Below are positions 21,476 through 32,433 of a stretch of DNA of 64,000 bases, one piece after another. Each line of letters begins with the position of its first letter. Positions within the stretch are counted from its first letter, which is position 1. The position numbers and the translations under genes are program-made. The notes under the pieces were generated by a model that saw only the letters and a program-made list of their open reading frames with translations, was not told the DNA's origin and made no database searches. Source of the stretch: Bryoerythrophyllum caledonicum (Eukaryota; Streptophyta; Bryopsida; Pottiales; Pottiaceae); assembly GCA_963971425.1 (NCBI GenBank), contig OZ020524.1:21257022-21321021 (forward strand), written 5' to 3'.

Positions 21476-21944
21476 TAATATAAAGACAAGATGTGAATCA
21501 AAGAATTATTTATTAATAGGATGTAATTTTAATTCTTTCTGTTTGTGTCGTAAATTAAAAAAGTCAAAGGAGGTCGTACCGACTGTCTGGAGCATATTTC
21601 GCCTTGGATTCATCTGATTTCCGAGCATCGCATCTGGTAAATATCCAAAAACTTGTAAAAGGTAACCGTTAAAACAAGACAGCTTGTCCACTTGGGATGC
21701 TTGTCTGCAAGTGGACTTTGCATACCGGTATCAACTTCTGTACCAATTTATGGACCAATTATTTTACCGAGTTATGCAAACTGGCGGGCATGTTGACTAT
21801 TACAGTATATGGTAAGTGAGAGGAATTATGGAGAAGCTTCAAAGGATGCATTTGATTCACCTTATTTGTGCCATAAATTCAGAAATTCAAAAATCAAACG
21901 AGGACTTACGAATGTCTCAAGCGTATTTGCCTTCCATCAATATA

Positions 21945-22298
21945 AGGTAAGCCCCCCTAAAACCAACAAGTTAAGGAATGTGCATATATGGAGAGAGGAG
22001 ATAATTATACTATTATGTTTCAATGATAGCCAATAGAATTACAACTCCAATCCGAGTGATTTCATATTTTTTCGATGAAAACTGAATTAGTTATGAGTTT
22101 TCAAACTATGCAGCTATGTTTGGTGGGTGGCAAGCAATAGGTACCTCCCATAACCAACGACCAAAAATAAGGGTCTTGACTAATAGCAAACCTCCATTTG
22201 GAACTCAGTTGGTGGTAATGGGATGGAAAAGGGTTGGATATACCCCAGTTTTATAGGCGATGGCTCTGAATTTTTGTCGGTTGTGGGGGGGCTTACCT
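21945..22298. mobile_element. Stowaway-like MITE, copy 1
   Basis: 354 bp with inverted ends AGGTAAGCCCCCC and flanking TA on both sides (21943-21944, 22299-22300). No ORF. It is about 85% similar by eye along its length to the element at 52928-53280. TA duplication points to a Tc1/mariner-related source. Confidence 0.82.
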
Positions 22299-22300
22299 TA

Positions 22301-23548
22301 GACCATAAATAAATGGTGAAGGCGTCCTAGCATGTGCACGCCCGGGGCAAATTGACCCCCTCATTGGTACTTACTTGAGGTGGGCCCCATCTTAATTGCA
22401 TGGGGCCATTTTTCTGGACCTCTTATTTTGGGGGGTCTAGAGGCTTTTTTGGATTTTTTGGGACAAATTTGGAGCCTACAGCCATTGTTAACCCTGAAGG
22501 ATCCCTCTCTTGCTATAAATAGGCCCCCATCCAAAAACAAAATAGGGGCGAGGTTTGGCCCCACCACCTCGTGGCCCCCTTGGATAAGGACCAGCGAGGG
22601 GGTCAATTCTCCCTCGCCCACATTGTGAGGCTCCAAACCGAGTTGAGCCCTCAAATCCATACGGTGGCTGCAAGCCCAACCCGCTACCATACAATGATCT
22701 CAAAATCAATTCCTAAAAATTATTATTTATGCTACAACCTGCACCTTGAAGTAAGCTATTCAAGCACATAGTGTGTGGAGATACCTAGGCCATATCCTAC
22801 AATATCTGTCATATGCCTACATGATACCCATGATATACCTATGATACCCGTGGATATCATCCCAAAAGGTGGCTAAATACTTATTGTATTGGTTAGCATT
22901 CTGGTTGAATTTCAAGATTTTTTCAAATTTTAACAGTGTATTGTTAGCAGCCCGATTTTTCTTGTAGCATCTTGGGAAAATTAGACAGTTTAGGAATCGC
23001 TGCTTCCGGGTTTGGAACCAAAAATGACCCTCGTCCTTGAACCGGGTATTACCCGGTATCCCAGAAACTCCCGAAACTTCAGGGTATCAACAAGATCTCA
23101 GGGTATAAACAAGACCTCAGGGTATAAGCAAGAGCGCCTAAGGCTTCCGCCAAGCGGCCCATCGCTGCCGACAACGCAGACGTGACTTCCAGGACGCCTT
23201 CTCCGCGTTTCAGCCGAATTTCTGTTGCAGCTGCATCGCCAGTGCCGCCTGCCGACACAAACCGTGTCGCTGCTGGCGAAAATCTCACTATATATCCTTG
23301 AAGCACTCCTCATCTCTTTCTCTACGCTCCAATTTGCTTTACACAATTAAAGATATTAATCTATACAGACAGTACTCCCTTGTTTCAACTTATCCGACAC
23401 TGGTGCGTCTTCTTCTGCGGTTCTCACGATATTTCCTCTTCACTTTGCGTTTATGGGGGGTTTTGTTAGGGTTTCTGATTTTTGTGTTTTGTTCCAGGTG
23501 TGGTTGTTTACTCCGGTTTGGATTTGAATCAGTTGGGCGTTTTCTCTA
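22301..23548. other. Spacer upstream of C2 gene B
   Basis: No gene supported. About 22370-22690 is GC-richer with GGGGGTCAATT present in both orientations near 22345 and 22597, possibly a decayed element. 23079-23135 holds three 19-bp units beginning CAGGGTAT. The last ~250 bases are the likely promoter and leader of the C2 gene. Confidence 0.45.
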
Positions 23549-25240
23549 ATGGCGTATCTTCCTGGAGGGTCGAGTGTGCAAGGGCAGACATTAGATGTGA
23601 CTGGTGAGTTTTTACTTTTTAAAATCTTCTAGGGTTAGAGTTTGGTGCATGCGAGGTTTCTGTAAGTGTTACCCAAAGAGACTGCTGTTTTGACTGCTCT
23701 TTCTTTTCTCTAAATAGTCGTTAGAAGAGCTTGGTGGTCCTTTTAATTAACTATGAAAGACCTTGATGGTCTTAGATTTGAAGTTAGAGTAGTTTTAGCT
23801 GTCTTTTCTACTTCGAGCTGACCTTACACAATAATCTAGTATGTTCTTGGGTGAAGGTGAATTGACGGTTCTTGTTGTGGTTTGTGCGAGCAGTTGCTGG
23901 TTGTTACAACTTGAAAGATACGGAGTGGTTTAGCAGACAAGATCCCTACGTTGTTCTCGAGTATTCCGGGCAGAAGTTCCGCACTCGGACTGACACAGGT
24001 TGTTATGGTGACCTTTATCTACAATATACACACTTGGGATTTCTAGGGTTTGATTGATCACTGTTGGTAACGTGTAATAACTTGGAATGGTGCTGTAGAT
24101 GGAGGAAAGAACCCGTCTTTCAACGAAACATTCAAATTTGCCCTGATTGAGGGTCTTCGAGAGATGAATGCCACTGTGTGGAATAGCAACACCATCGACC
24201 GTGATAGCTATATTGGCAGTACCAAGTAAGTGCTCATCGAGATATTCAGTACTTATGGGATTTTCGAGTTTCAACATATACATGATTAGAAAGGGTTTCC
24301 CAAACTGCTAAAGCTAGGAGAGCAACTGCCAACCAATTCCATGCTTTGAGATTAGGGTTTCTTCTGAGTTGTGAGAAGGGAAGTTCTTACAGAGGTGCTG
24401 TCGAATTGCAGAATTCTTCTTAGCAAGGTGATTGAGTCGGGGTACGACGACACCCAGTGGCCACTAACCGACGCCCGGAGCAGAAAATCGTCTGGAGTGT
24501 TGAAGCTGATTCTCCACTATGACGTTGCTAGAACTGTAAGTTTTCGACTTTCTGCTTAAGCTATTGTGGTTATCCTTCAAATCATCTCATTATTGATTCA
24601 GATCAATATTCTAATAGTAATGGTCAAAGTGTCGGCATGATGCGCATCTGAGAGGAGCTTGTCAAAAGGTCAAGGCTCTAGATTTGTGGCTCTGTGTCCT
24701 CTGATTGTGGCTCCCTGGATTTGTGGATTTGAGGCACTGTATTATGCGACTCTGGATGCGTGGCTCTGGCTCTGGATACAATATCCACTGCATCTATAAG
24801 CTATGAGCGCATTTTGCTGTCTTTGAGTAAGTTTTAGCTGAAACGTTGAAGCCGTATTCTGACATCCCATTTGTAACGACTTGCAGAAACCAGGCAAACC
24901 TACAGGCATGGCATATCCACACGCAGCACCTTCAGCATCTGCAGGATACTACGGACATCCGCCTCCAGCCTACCCACCTGCAGGTCCGGCCTACGGACCC
25001 GCTCCTCATTATGCTCAGCAGCAACCCGCGTGCTCCTACCCTCCTGCTCCCATGTACCAGGCAGCGCCTCCCGTAGCCTACCCGCCTGCTCCTATGGCCG
25101 GATATGGTGCGCCTCCTCCTCCTCCTGCTCAGCCTTCATACTACCCTGCACCTCCTGCTTATGGCGCCGCTCCAACACCTCCTTATCAGGCTTATCCGCC
25201 TGCAGGGTATGCCCCTTCAGGGTACCCTCCTTACAGGTGA
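23549..25240 (+). CDS. C2-domain proline-rich protein (SRC2-like), copy B, five exons
   Basis: Exons 23549-23603, 23894-23998, 24099-24225, 24412-24535 and 24887-25240, all GT/AG, giving 254 residues. MAYLPGGSSVQGQTLDVT is followed by the C2 core (AGCYNLKDTEWFSRQDPYVV, DGGKNPSFNETFKFALI, IESGYDDTQWPLTDAR) and a proline/alanine/tyrosine tail with YPPAP, PPPPPAQPSYYPAP and YPPAGYAPSGYPP. Likely a Ca2+/membrane-responsive signalling protein. Exon lengths 1-4 match copy A exactly; the tail is longer and diverged. The pair lies in opposite orientation about 11 kb apart, with the 17.4-kb pogo element between them. Intron 1 carries the short intronic repeat also found in the Sec14-like gene. Confidence 0.9.
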
Positions 25241-27384
25241 TGCGAGGATGGGAGGTAACTTAAAACCTAAAACTAAACCCTAAACCTCAGTAGAGTTGAA
25301 TTTGTGCAAACCATTTTCTTATTGTTTTAGGTGCCATGGGAGATTTTGTATCATAACCCAGGATTCTTTTTGTGGACCCGTCTTCCGCTCAGTGTTGTAA
25401 CATAGCCCGGGCCTTTAGGTTTAGGTTTAGGATTGTAGGGTTTAGGGTGTGAGCGTGTATAGGCCTCAGAGTATTTGATCAGAGCAGCTGAAGCTTCGTT
25501 CTTGTCATACAATTTGTGAAATAAACATTTTTTCATGATTTATGATGATTTTTTTTACTTCCATCTACTCGATTGTGTACCAAGGTGTTCTAAAACTTAT
25601 AGAATTGAAACAAGGTTGTGGATGTGATGAAAGAGATCATCAATCATATGACAATGAAGAATCTAGTCAAGACAACAATTAGCAAAGTGTGTCCAACACC
25701 ATAGGATACTTGAGCCATTATTGACTTTGGAAGACTCCAAAGTAGTTCTAGTTGTCTTTGAGAGTGAAGAAAGAGTTTGCATGTAGTCAACCACCTTTAT
25801 TTCCTTTAAGTTATGTTAGATAATTAATTCTCTTGAAAGTAGCAAGGGATAGCTTCCTTGGTCATCATCTACTTTAATCTCTATTGTATATATTAGATGG
25901 AGAAGGTGAGTTGGCTTGAGAGGTGTGGTAAAACTCATGGTGTACTCAAACTGATTACAACTAAGGTAGAGGCACCCAATTCTGATCGGCCACCCAACTC
26001 CAAATAGTAGAATATACATGGAATGGTGCATGAAAATGGTAAATGCATGAAATGGTGCATGAAGCGACCCAAAACCGATAACTCAAAATTTGGCATTAGA
26101 TCATGAAGTGTGCAATTTTGGATTACTCCACCTCAATTGAACTCTCATTGGTGGCCTTGCCTCAAAAGTCAAACAAGGCCGATCAGTGTTGGGTACCTCC
26201 ATGAGTTGGTTATCCATGGCATGTCAAGTTCTCTCTTTTTACTTACTCTCACTTAATGGCATGGGGCAAAGGAGGGCACCAAATCTCACCAACTCAATAG
26301 TTTGATTATGGCTCCGGTGGTTTTCGGGCTTCTAAATTCTATGTCAATTGCAAATCTTTCAGAAATATTTGAAAAAATATTTGTTGAATTTCATTCATAA
26401 TTCCGCATCTTTCTACATAAATGTTTTTGACACACAATGTCATTTGAGCCCCCAACTGACATAATGATTGGAATTGGGTGCCTCTTTACTCATCCCTCCC
26501 ATAAGTTATAGCCAAATCTAGCGTTGGCAGATGGAGGTGGTAAGAACTTAGTAGAGGTCAAAAGTTAGCGGTGGCTTTTGTGGAGGACTTGGTAACTTCA
26601 ACACAATCTCATCTCTATCCACCTACTGTCATTTCCTAAAATTGGCCTAGCATCAAACGCCATGTCAAATGGCATGTAAAAATGTCAAATGACCATGCCA
26701 ACTTGAGTTGGCCCCTTTGTATCCTATTCATATGCAAGTTGGATGGTTGAAAAGCTCAAAAAGTGTTTAAAAACCATTCAAAACAATATTGAAAGGAAGA
26801 TGGCAACACATGTGAGAATTGTGGCACTATTGTAATTTGTCGTGTAAAGAAAGATTGATAACCATGACAAATTGAGAGTCCTAATTACCAACATAAAATA
26901 AATAAAAAATATAAACGAAAAGTTAAAATTAAAGGTATGTTGATGTGAAAGTAAAAGTTCAATTTATCTTGGTGAAACTAAAATCACGTAAAGTTGAAGT
27001 CAATTACTTTTAATATTAATTGAAATTTACTTAGGTAAATAATAATTTTATCTTAGGTGAAAGTAAGTGTGATAAATCTTAAATTACCTTAATCACGTTC
27101 TTAGGTTAACTTAATCACGTTCAAATCTCAGTTATTAATTAGGTTAATATTAATTGTTTTATCAAAGTCTAATTCATTTAGATTAAGATAATTGATTGTG
27201 GATTTAAGAGTTACGGTTGACTCTATTCAATTGGTGTTAAGTGGTTTTGTTAGACTATTGAGTGGTTGTGTATGCATAAGTGAGTGGAGTTGGTCATTCT
27301 TTGTAGTCCATGATGATTGGTGTTGTAGTCATACATTGTGAGTGAAGTTCAACACCCACTACAAAACGCAAATTGAAGGCTGTT
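25241..27384. other. 3' flank of C2 gene B and gene-free AT-rich sequence
   Basis: 25264-25290 and 25417-25450 contain TTTAGGG-like (plant telomere-type) motifs in degenerate form. 25450-25535 is homologous, in antisense orientation, to 37780-37855 downstream of the LRR exons. 26880-27250 is very AT-rich. No gene is supported. Confidence 0.5.
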
Positions 27385-27800
27385 AGATTTTCACTCACAC
27401 CGGCTTTTGACAAGCCCAACAATGCACAACCTGAGCAGGTTGTGTCTCTGCCAAGCTACCGGTGGCCGTAACAAGCTTCTTGACCTGGGAGCCTCCACCA
27501 TGGAGGTGAAAAGATCCGTGGCTTCCCTCATCCCATAGCCTTCTTGAGGTCCTCCACCTCGACAAACATTTGGGCCAATGTCTCTTTGCCTTTGTGAAGA
27601 GAAGGTGCCAATTGATAGCCTCCTACACCTCCTTTTCTTACTTGGACAAGAAGATCTGCATAAGCTGACTTTCTGTGAACACGTCACTGGCCTTCGCAGA
27701 AAACCGTACTAGCCAGATGTACATAGTGTGGAGAGTATCCTCCTTCTCCTAGCGGAAATCCTCGATGCTCTGCATTTGATCACGCCAAAATCTCCCGACT
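27385..27800 (-). pseudogene. Decayed gag fragment of the LTR family at 60-64 kb
   Basis: Read on the minus strand this matches 62280-62680 of the retrotransposon: a stretch like GATCA-ATGCAG, GAGAAGGAGGATAC, then AAGAAGCTTGT and CACCGGTAGCTTGGC, ending in CATTGTTGGGCTTGT (the first zinc-knuckle codons). The frame is broken repeatedly. It is an isolated truncated remnant with no LTR seen nearby. Confidence 0.7.
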
Positions 27801-29166
27801 TCATGACTAAAACGTGGGGTTAATTAAGACACATTAAGATATCCGCGTGCTTTAGCATTTCATTTGATGTATCCTGATTTAGAAAGTATCATAAGTAACT
27901 CCAAGTTTTAGTAGTTCTTAGCTTCAATGAGAAATGCCTACCTATTAGCAATTCTAAAAGTTCCCAGTGCTACTTGAGAAGTGGAAACATCTTAAAAAGA
28001 GATGGCCTTACCTTCTTTCAAGAACTACTGCGTCTTGGTGGGAAGAGAGAAAGATGAAATTCCATTACCAAAGGAGGCCAACATGATTATTGTGTCTGTT
28101 CATTCTCTTCACTGAACATATGCCCACAGGACATATGTTAGTGGGAATCTACACATAACGCTTAGCACCACTTGTGGCTTGGAAGCACGTTATGATAATT
28201 TCATCAAATTAGTTAATGTTGAGCTCCCTAAATCCTTGGCAGCAAGTACAAATTGTTGTTCTTACAAGATTCAACCCCCTTTCACTAGTACAAATGGGGC
28301 TGTTTTTGAAGCTCTTAACTTGACAATTTTACATTTGTACACAATTTTTCGACACTTTCTCTAATACTTCATCAAATAGTGTTTGCAACGCATGGTGCAT
28401 ATCAAATGACCCTGAATTGTATTGACTGACAACGCCCACTTAAGCAGCTCAAGGTATTTCTATTATACACCAACAACTCCATTGAGGTCCCAGCTTCAGC
28501 TACTGATTTTTTTATACCATACTCTTGTGTTTCTCGCCTAAACCCCAAACCTTATACCTACATGTGGTAAGAGTTGCCTTCATGTTTGCCTGGTTTCTGC
28601 AGATTATTCAGAAACCAAAATTTGTAAGAAAACAGCTTGAATGCTAACCTATCTTCATCGCTAACTTATCCAGTGTACTTCCTGACCCAGATTATCAAGA
28701 CAAATCTCAAGAGATTCACCCAAGTCATGAACAACACTCTCTATATTTGTACTATTGGCGCCATTCGCACTCTCCAGGTGCAGATTCTAAACATTTAAGT
28801 TATTTATTTCATTGGTGGATTCAAAAAGGCTCTATTCTGTATTTAGAACATGACGAGGAAAAATTAGACAGAGAGATGGCACAGGTTGCGAAGTAGAGCA
28901 GCCACTATTTAACAAATGTAGCCTCGAGCCGAACCATTATGATCATACAGACTCCAGAGCTTGTTCGCAAGCTGGTTTGGCTAACTTCAATAAAGTTGTG
29001 CCTTCACCAACGCCATCATAATGCTTGTGCTTCGCTGCAAAATTTCAATCACACACCATTCAAAACGTTTCAACAATAACAAACCTCTACCACACTGCAT
29101 TGATTCTCTCAACAAATTACACAGGTTGAGAACAGATTATACGACTGAAGCATCTAGAGAGAGGTA
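27801..29166. other. Gene-free spacer downstream of kinase gene
   Basis: Mixed-composition sequence without a supported frame; the last few hundred bases probably include the 3' untranslated region of the minus-strand kinase. Confidence 0.4.
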
Positions 29167-30558
29167 CTACTGCAACATAGAATTACTGCAAATATGTGAA
29201 GAATGCAGGTTTGAGTAATGCAGTACCGTCACTGCCGCGTAGTTGGAATGCTCTTTGGACCACCTGTCGAGGTCATCGCAAATTTGGGAGAAAGAGGGTC
29301 GCTCTTCGGGTTTCTGCGCCCAACATCGCTCCACAAGCCCGAGCACTCCTGGAACCAGATTAGCGCCTCGGACCTCCGAACTGGGTCGGAGGCCTTGCAT
29401 GACTGCTTCAGCAACATCGCGTGAGCGTCGACAGCCCACATAGAGATTTACAGCTCCGGTGAGCACCTGGAACGCAACAACGCCGAAGCTGAACACGTCG
29501 ATCTTCTGGGGGTGTTGCGGCGGCGGCGCACCACGGTACCGGCATTGGAAAACCTCGGGCGCCGTGTAGTGAAGGGTGCCAATCGCGTCGCAGAAGGGCG
29601 AGTCCACACGTTGGGCGCAGCCGAAGTCGCCCACCTTCACGAGGTAGCACTGCACCCCGGTATGCGCCAGCTCCACGCGGCTCATGAAAATATTCTGCGG
29701 CTTCAGATCCCCGTGCATGAACCCCCTCTCATGCAGGTGCTTCATCGCCTCCGCCACTTGCAGCAACACGTTCAGCACGTCGTGGGACGCAAACGGCGTT
29801 ACACCTTGTACTCCCCCAGCAGCTTCTTCGCTCAGAAACCTCTGCAGATCGACCTCCAAGCACTCCATGAACAAGTCGGAGCTCCATCTCTCATCATCGT
29901 CAGACTCCGAACCAAAACCATCCGATTCTGATTCACCAGAACCATCATCCAATTCTAGACATGACCAGCCGAAGCAATGCACGAGGTTGGGATGCGAAAC
30001 CGCCATCGCCACCGCGAGCTCCCGCTCGAAGATGCTTCTACAGTTGAACCGCTTTCTGACGAAGGTACCGCTGCGCCAGACGATCTTGTGCACCACGCCC
30101 TGAGCCAGGTCCTGCACGTCGTGCACCTGGTCCTCTATCTGCAGCAAGGCGTTCTTCTGGTCGGCGTCAACCATCTGACGACCATCGTCCTGCATCCGCT
30201 GCGCGAGAGCGCAGTTCCTGCAGCTTCGATTCAGCTCGATCTCACTCACAACCGAAAATCCTCGGCAGCGATTGGGATCCAAGCAGTTGCCGGAGTCCAA
30301 ATACGCGTCGCGCGGGACGACGTTGCTGTGGATGCTGCGATCGTCCAGGGAGACGACTGTTCGGAGCCATTGCTTCGAGGACACGCTGCGGTAGAAGGAT
30401 TGCGAGTCGTTGGCCAATGCACACAGCTTGCTGACCACCTCCAACGATGATATCTCCGCAGCAGGCAACCTAAGGTACTGCCACTGGGTTAAATCATCGT
30501 TTCCAGGTGCACTACTGTTGTTGATCGATCCTCTCAGCCGCCCAATCTCTAGAGACAT
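29167..30558 (-). CDS. Non-RD protein kinase with N-terminal helical region, intronless
   Basis: 463 residues. Residues about 20-150 are helix-prone and Cys/Gln-rich (LPAAEISSLEVVSKLCALA, then CRNCALAQRMQDDGRQ), without a domain I can name; a four-helix regulatory bundle is possible. The kinase spans about 150-440: FVRKRF supplies the probable ATP lysine, FERELAVAMAVSHPNLV the alpha-C region, HGDLKPQN near 279 the catalytic loop (Arg of HRD replaced by Gly, so non-RD), VGDFGCAQ near 311, LHYTAPEVFQ, DVFSFGVVAFQVLTG and the late RPSFSQICDDL. A Gly-rich loop is not obvious. An acidic insert (DDGSGESESDGFGSESDDD) lies between the lobes. Probably a cytosolic signalling kinase. It is divergently transcribed from the next kinase. 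Confidence 0.85.
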   Translation of the reverse strand: MSLEIGRLRGSINNSSAPGNDDLTQWQYLRLPAAEISSLEVVSKLCALANDSQSFYRSVSSKQWLRTVVSLDDRSIHSNVVPRDAYLDSGNCLDPNRCRGFSVVSEIELNRSCRNCALAQRMQDDGRQMVDADQKNALLQIEDQVHDVQDLAQGVVHKIVWRSGTFVRKRFNCRSIFERELAVAMAVSHPNLVHCFGWSCLELDDGSGESESDGFGSESDDDERWSSDLFMECLEVDLQRFLSEEAAGGVQGVTPFASHDVLNVLLQVAEAMKHLHERGFMHGDLKPQNIFMSRVELAHTGVQCYLVKVGDFGCAQRVDSPFCDAIGTLHYTAPEVFQCRYRGAPPPQHPQKIDVFSFGVVAFQVLTGAVNLYVGCRRSRDVAEAVMQGLRPSSEVRGANLVPGVLGLVERCWAQKPEERPSFSQICDDLDRWSKEHSNYAAVTVLHYSNLHSSHICSNSMLQ

Positions 30559-31236
30559 CTTTGTGTGCAGCCTACAATCTCAAGCGATCAACTACTTGAC
30601 CCGAAACAACCGAAATTGCACATGTCATAACCCTGATTTCTAGCTGAGTTGAATCAAAGACCCCCCCAATACAAAAGCAGCTAACCCTAAACTCTTGGTA
30701 TGCACAGGTTTCTCGCTCCTTCATCTTTGCCAACCCTTGAGAGAGTTGGGAAAACGGGACTTGAGAAATACTATCGGATTTTGTTGACTAATTTGCCACT
30801 AGCCGTACTACTACTGCTACTGAAATCATTGGTTTGGTAGCTTCTTACAGCACTTCTGCATACGATTTGCCTTCTCTTGTGAGCTTGATTCGTGTTCTAC
30901 TCGCGACGAGGCGTAGGATCATGTTCATGAATTATCTGATTCTGTAGCGGAGCGGAGAGCAGAACCCTAAGTTTTGTTTTGGCTTGAGAAAATTGATATC
31001 ATCCGGTTAAGGCAACGTCTGTTAAGATTCTATTGTTGTTTTTCCCCCACCTGAGGATTAATCTTAGCAGATAGATATCGTTTTGTTAACTATAGGGTTT
31101 CAAGTCTCGTATGCACAGCCTTTGTCGCCTGTTCGGTTGATTCTTGTGTGTGAAACCCTACTACTAGTTTCTCCTTTCAATCTCTGCAGCAAATTATGTA
31201 GAGAGACATGTCTGGTGCAGTTGGAGGGATGCAAAC
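30559..31236. promoter_or_regulatory. Shared intergenic region between divergent kinase genes
   Basis: 678 bp between two start codons facing away from each other, so it must contain both promoters and leaders. CTGCAG just before 31190 could be a splice acceptor of a 5' untranslated exon of the rightward gene. No specific element can be assigned. Confidence 0.5.
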
Positions 31237-32433
31237 ATGGGTGAAGCTGAAGAAGTGGAGGCTAAGTGCCGGTTAGAGTTGAAGGATCTGCCAACCCTGC
31301 GGCGCTTAGGAAGAGGTCTTTCTGGGTACCTCTATGAGACGACATGGGGTGGCAACAAGTGTGCTAGAAAAGAATTTCCTCTGGGATCAGCGGAGCGCAA
31401 CTGCGTGTTCGAGCGTGAAGTGAAAAAGGTTTGCAAACTCGATGATCACCCAAATGTCGTGAAGTGTTTTGGCTACACTATTGGAAGGAATAGCTGTTCA
31501 CTTGTCCAGGAATATGTAGCTGATAATCTTCAGAACAGCGTTCAAAGGAGAAGAGATCAGGAGGTGATACGGAGGAGGGGCACGTCGACGCCGGAGTCGT
31601 CGAGGGTCTTGAACCTTGATGAGATTAGACGCTTTTTGTCAAGTAGAGGCAAGGGAAAAGAGAACGGGGAAAGGAAAGTTGCATTTGAAGCTGTGCCTGA
31701 GGCGGCGGACATCATTTCACAGATTGCTACTGGCATGAGACACTTGCATGAAAAGGGGGTTGTGCATGGAGACCTGAAACCAAGGAATGTGTTGGTGCTC
31801 AACTCTGATCAGTCAGGTGGATGGAAGGTGAAGTTGGCTGATTATGGCCTCACTGAAACGAAGAAAAGTATCAGAATGGTTTCAGAACGCACAAGACGCG
31901 CTGAGATTCTCTCTTGGAAAGCACCAGAATGTTTGGGGAAGATGAACTTGAACCGTGTCTCTCTAGAATACGAGTCTGATACAGATTCGGATGAAGAAAC
32001 TGATTCTGATGAGTGCAGTAAAAGCAAGTTGGCGATGGCCGATGTGTACAGTTTCGGATTGACATGCTCATATATTTTAGGTGGGAAACCTATGTCCTCA
32101 GATATGAGTTTGACTCAGTTGCGACAGCGAAGGATGCAAGGGTTCAAACCAAAGCTGCCTGAATCTGCATCTCTGGAGTATCTCAAGTTCGTGATTGGTG
32201 CATGCCTGGAACCTGAGCCCTTGAAGAGACCTGCCTTTTTCATGATCTGTATGATGGAAGTTGCACCCTCTCACCTAAGGGTACAAATGTTGAAGGATGT
32301 GATGGAAGGTGCATGCTCCCAACTAATTTGTTTAAACCAGTACAGCAGTGATATTTTTAAATTAGACATAGCAGTGCTATCGTCTTTCTTGTGCCTGTCA
32401 TCTGAGCTTCTCGTCTCCAGCCATAGCCCATAA
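31237..32433 (+). CDS. Non-RD kinase domain (moss NLR-type), probably first exon of a larger gene
   Basis: 398 residues if read alone. GRGLSG loop near 25, ATP lysine in CARKEF near 45, FEREVKKVCKLDDHPNVVKC, HGDLKPRN near 178 (non-RD), DYGLTE near 203 (DYG instead of DFG), ILSWKAPECL, a long acidic insert (SDTDSDEETDSDE), ADVYSFGLTCSYILGG and KRPAFFMICMMEV. This layout resembles the kinase part of moss protein kinase-NBS-LRR proteins (family knowledge), but no NB-ARC follows. The kinase ends at about residue 354; the last 44 codons look like read-through intron. A phase-0 donor after MLKD (32298/32299) and a phase-0 acceptor at 32426/32427 would join it in frame to the bHLH exons. Whether that splice occurs is unknown. 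Confidence 0.75.
   Translation: MGEAEEVEAKCRLELKDLPTLRRLGRGLSGYLYETTWGGNKCARKEFPLGSAERNCVFEREVKKVCKLDDHPNVVKCFGYTIGRNSCSLVQEYVADNLQNSVQRRRDQEVIRRRGTSTPESSRVLNLDEIRRFLSSRGKGKENGERKVAFEAVPEAADIISQIATGMRHLHEKGVVHGDLKPRNVLVLNSDQSGGWKVKLADYGLTETKKSIRMVSERTRRAEILSWKAPECLGKMNLNRVSLEYESDTDSDEETDSDECSKSKLAMADVYSFGLTCSYILGGKPMSSDMSLTQLRQRRMQGFKPKLPESASLEYLKFVIGACLEPEPLKRPAFFMICMMEVAPSHLRVQMLKDVMEGACSQLICLNQYSSDIFKLDIAVLSSFLCLSSELLVSSHSP

Noticed and set aside
22370..22690. Protein-coding gene in the GC-richer segment
   Set aside because: Overlapping frames on both strands have no motif or splice support; treated as repeat debris.
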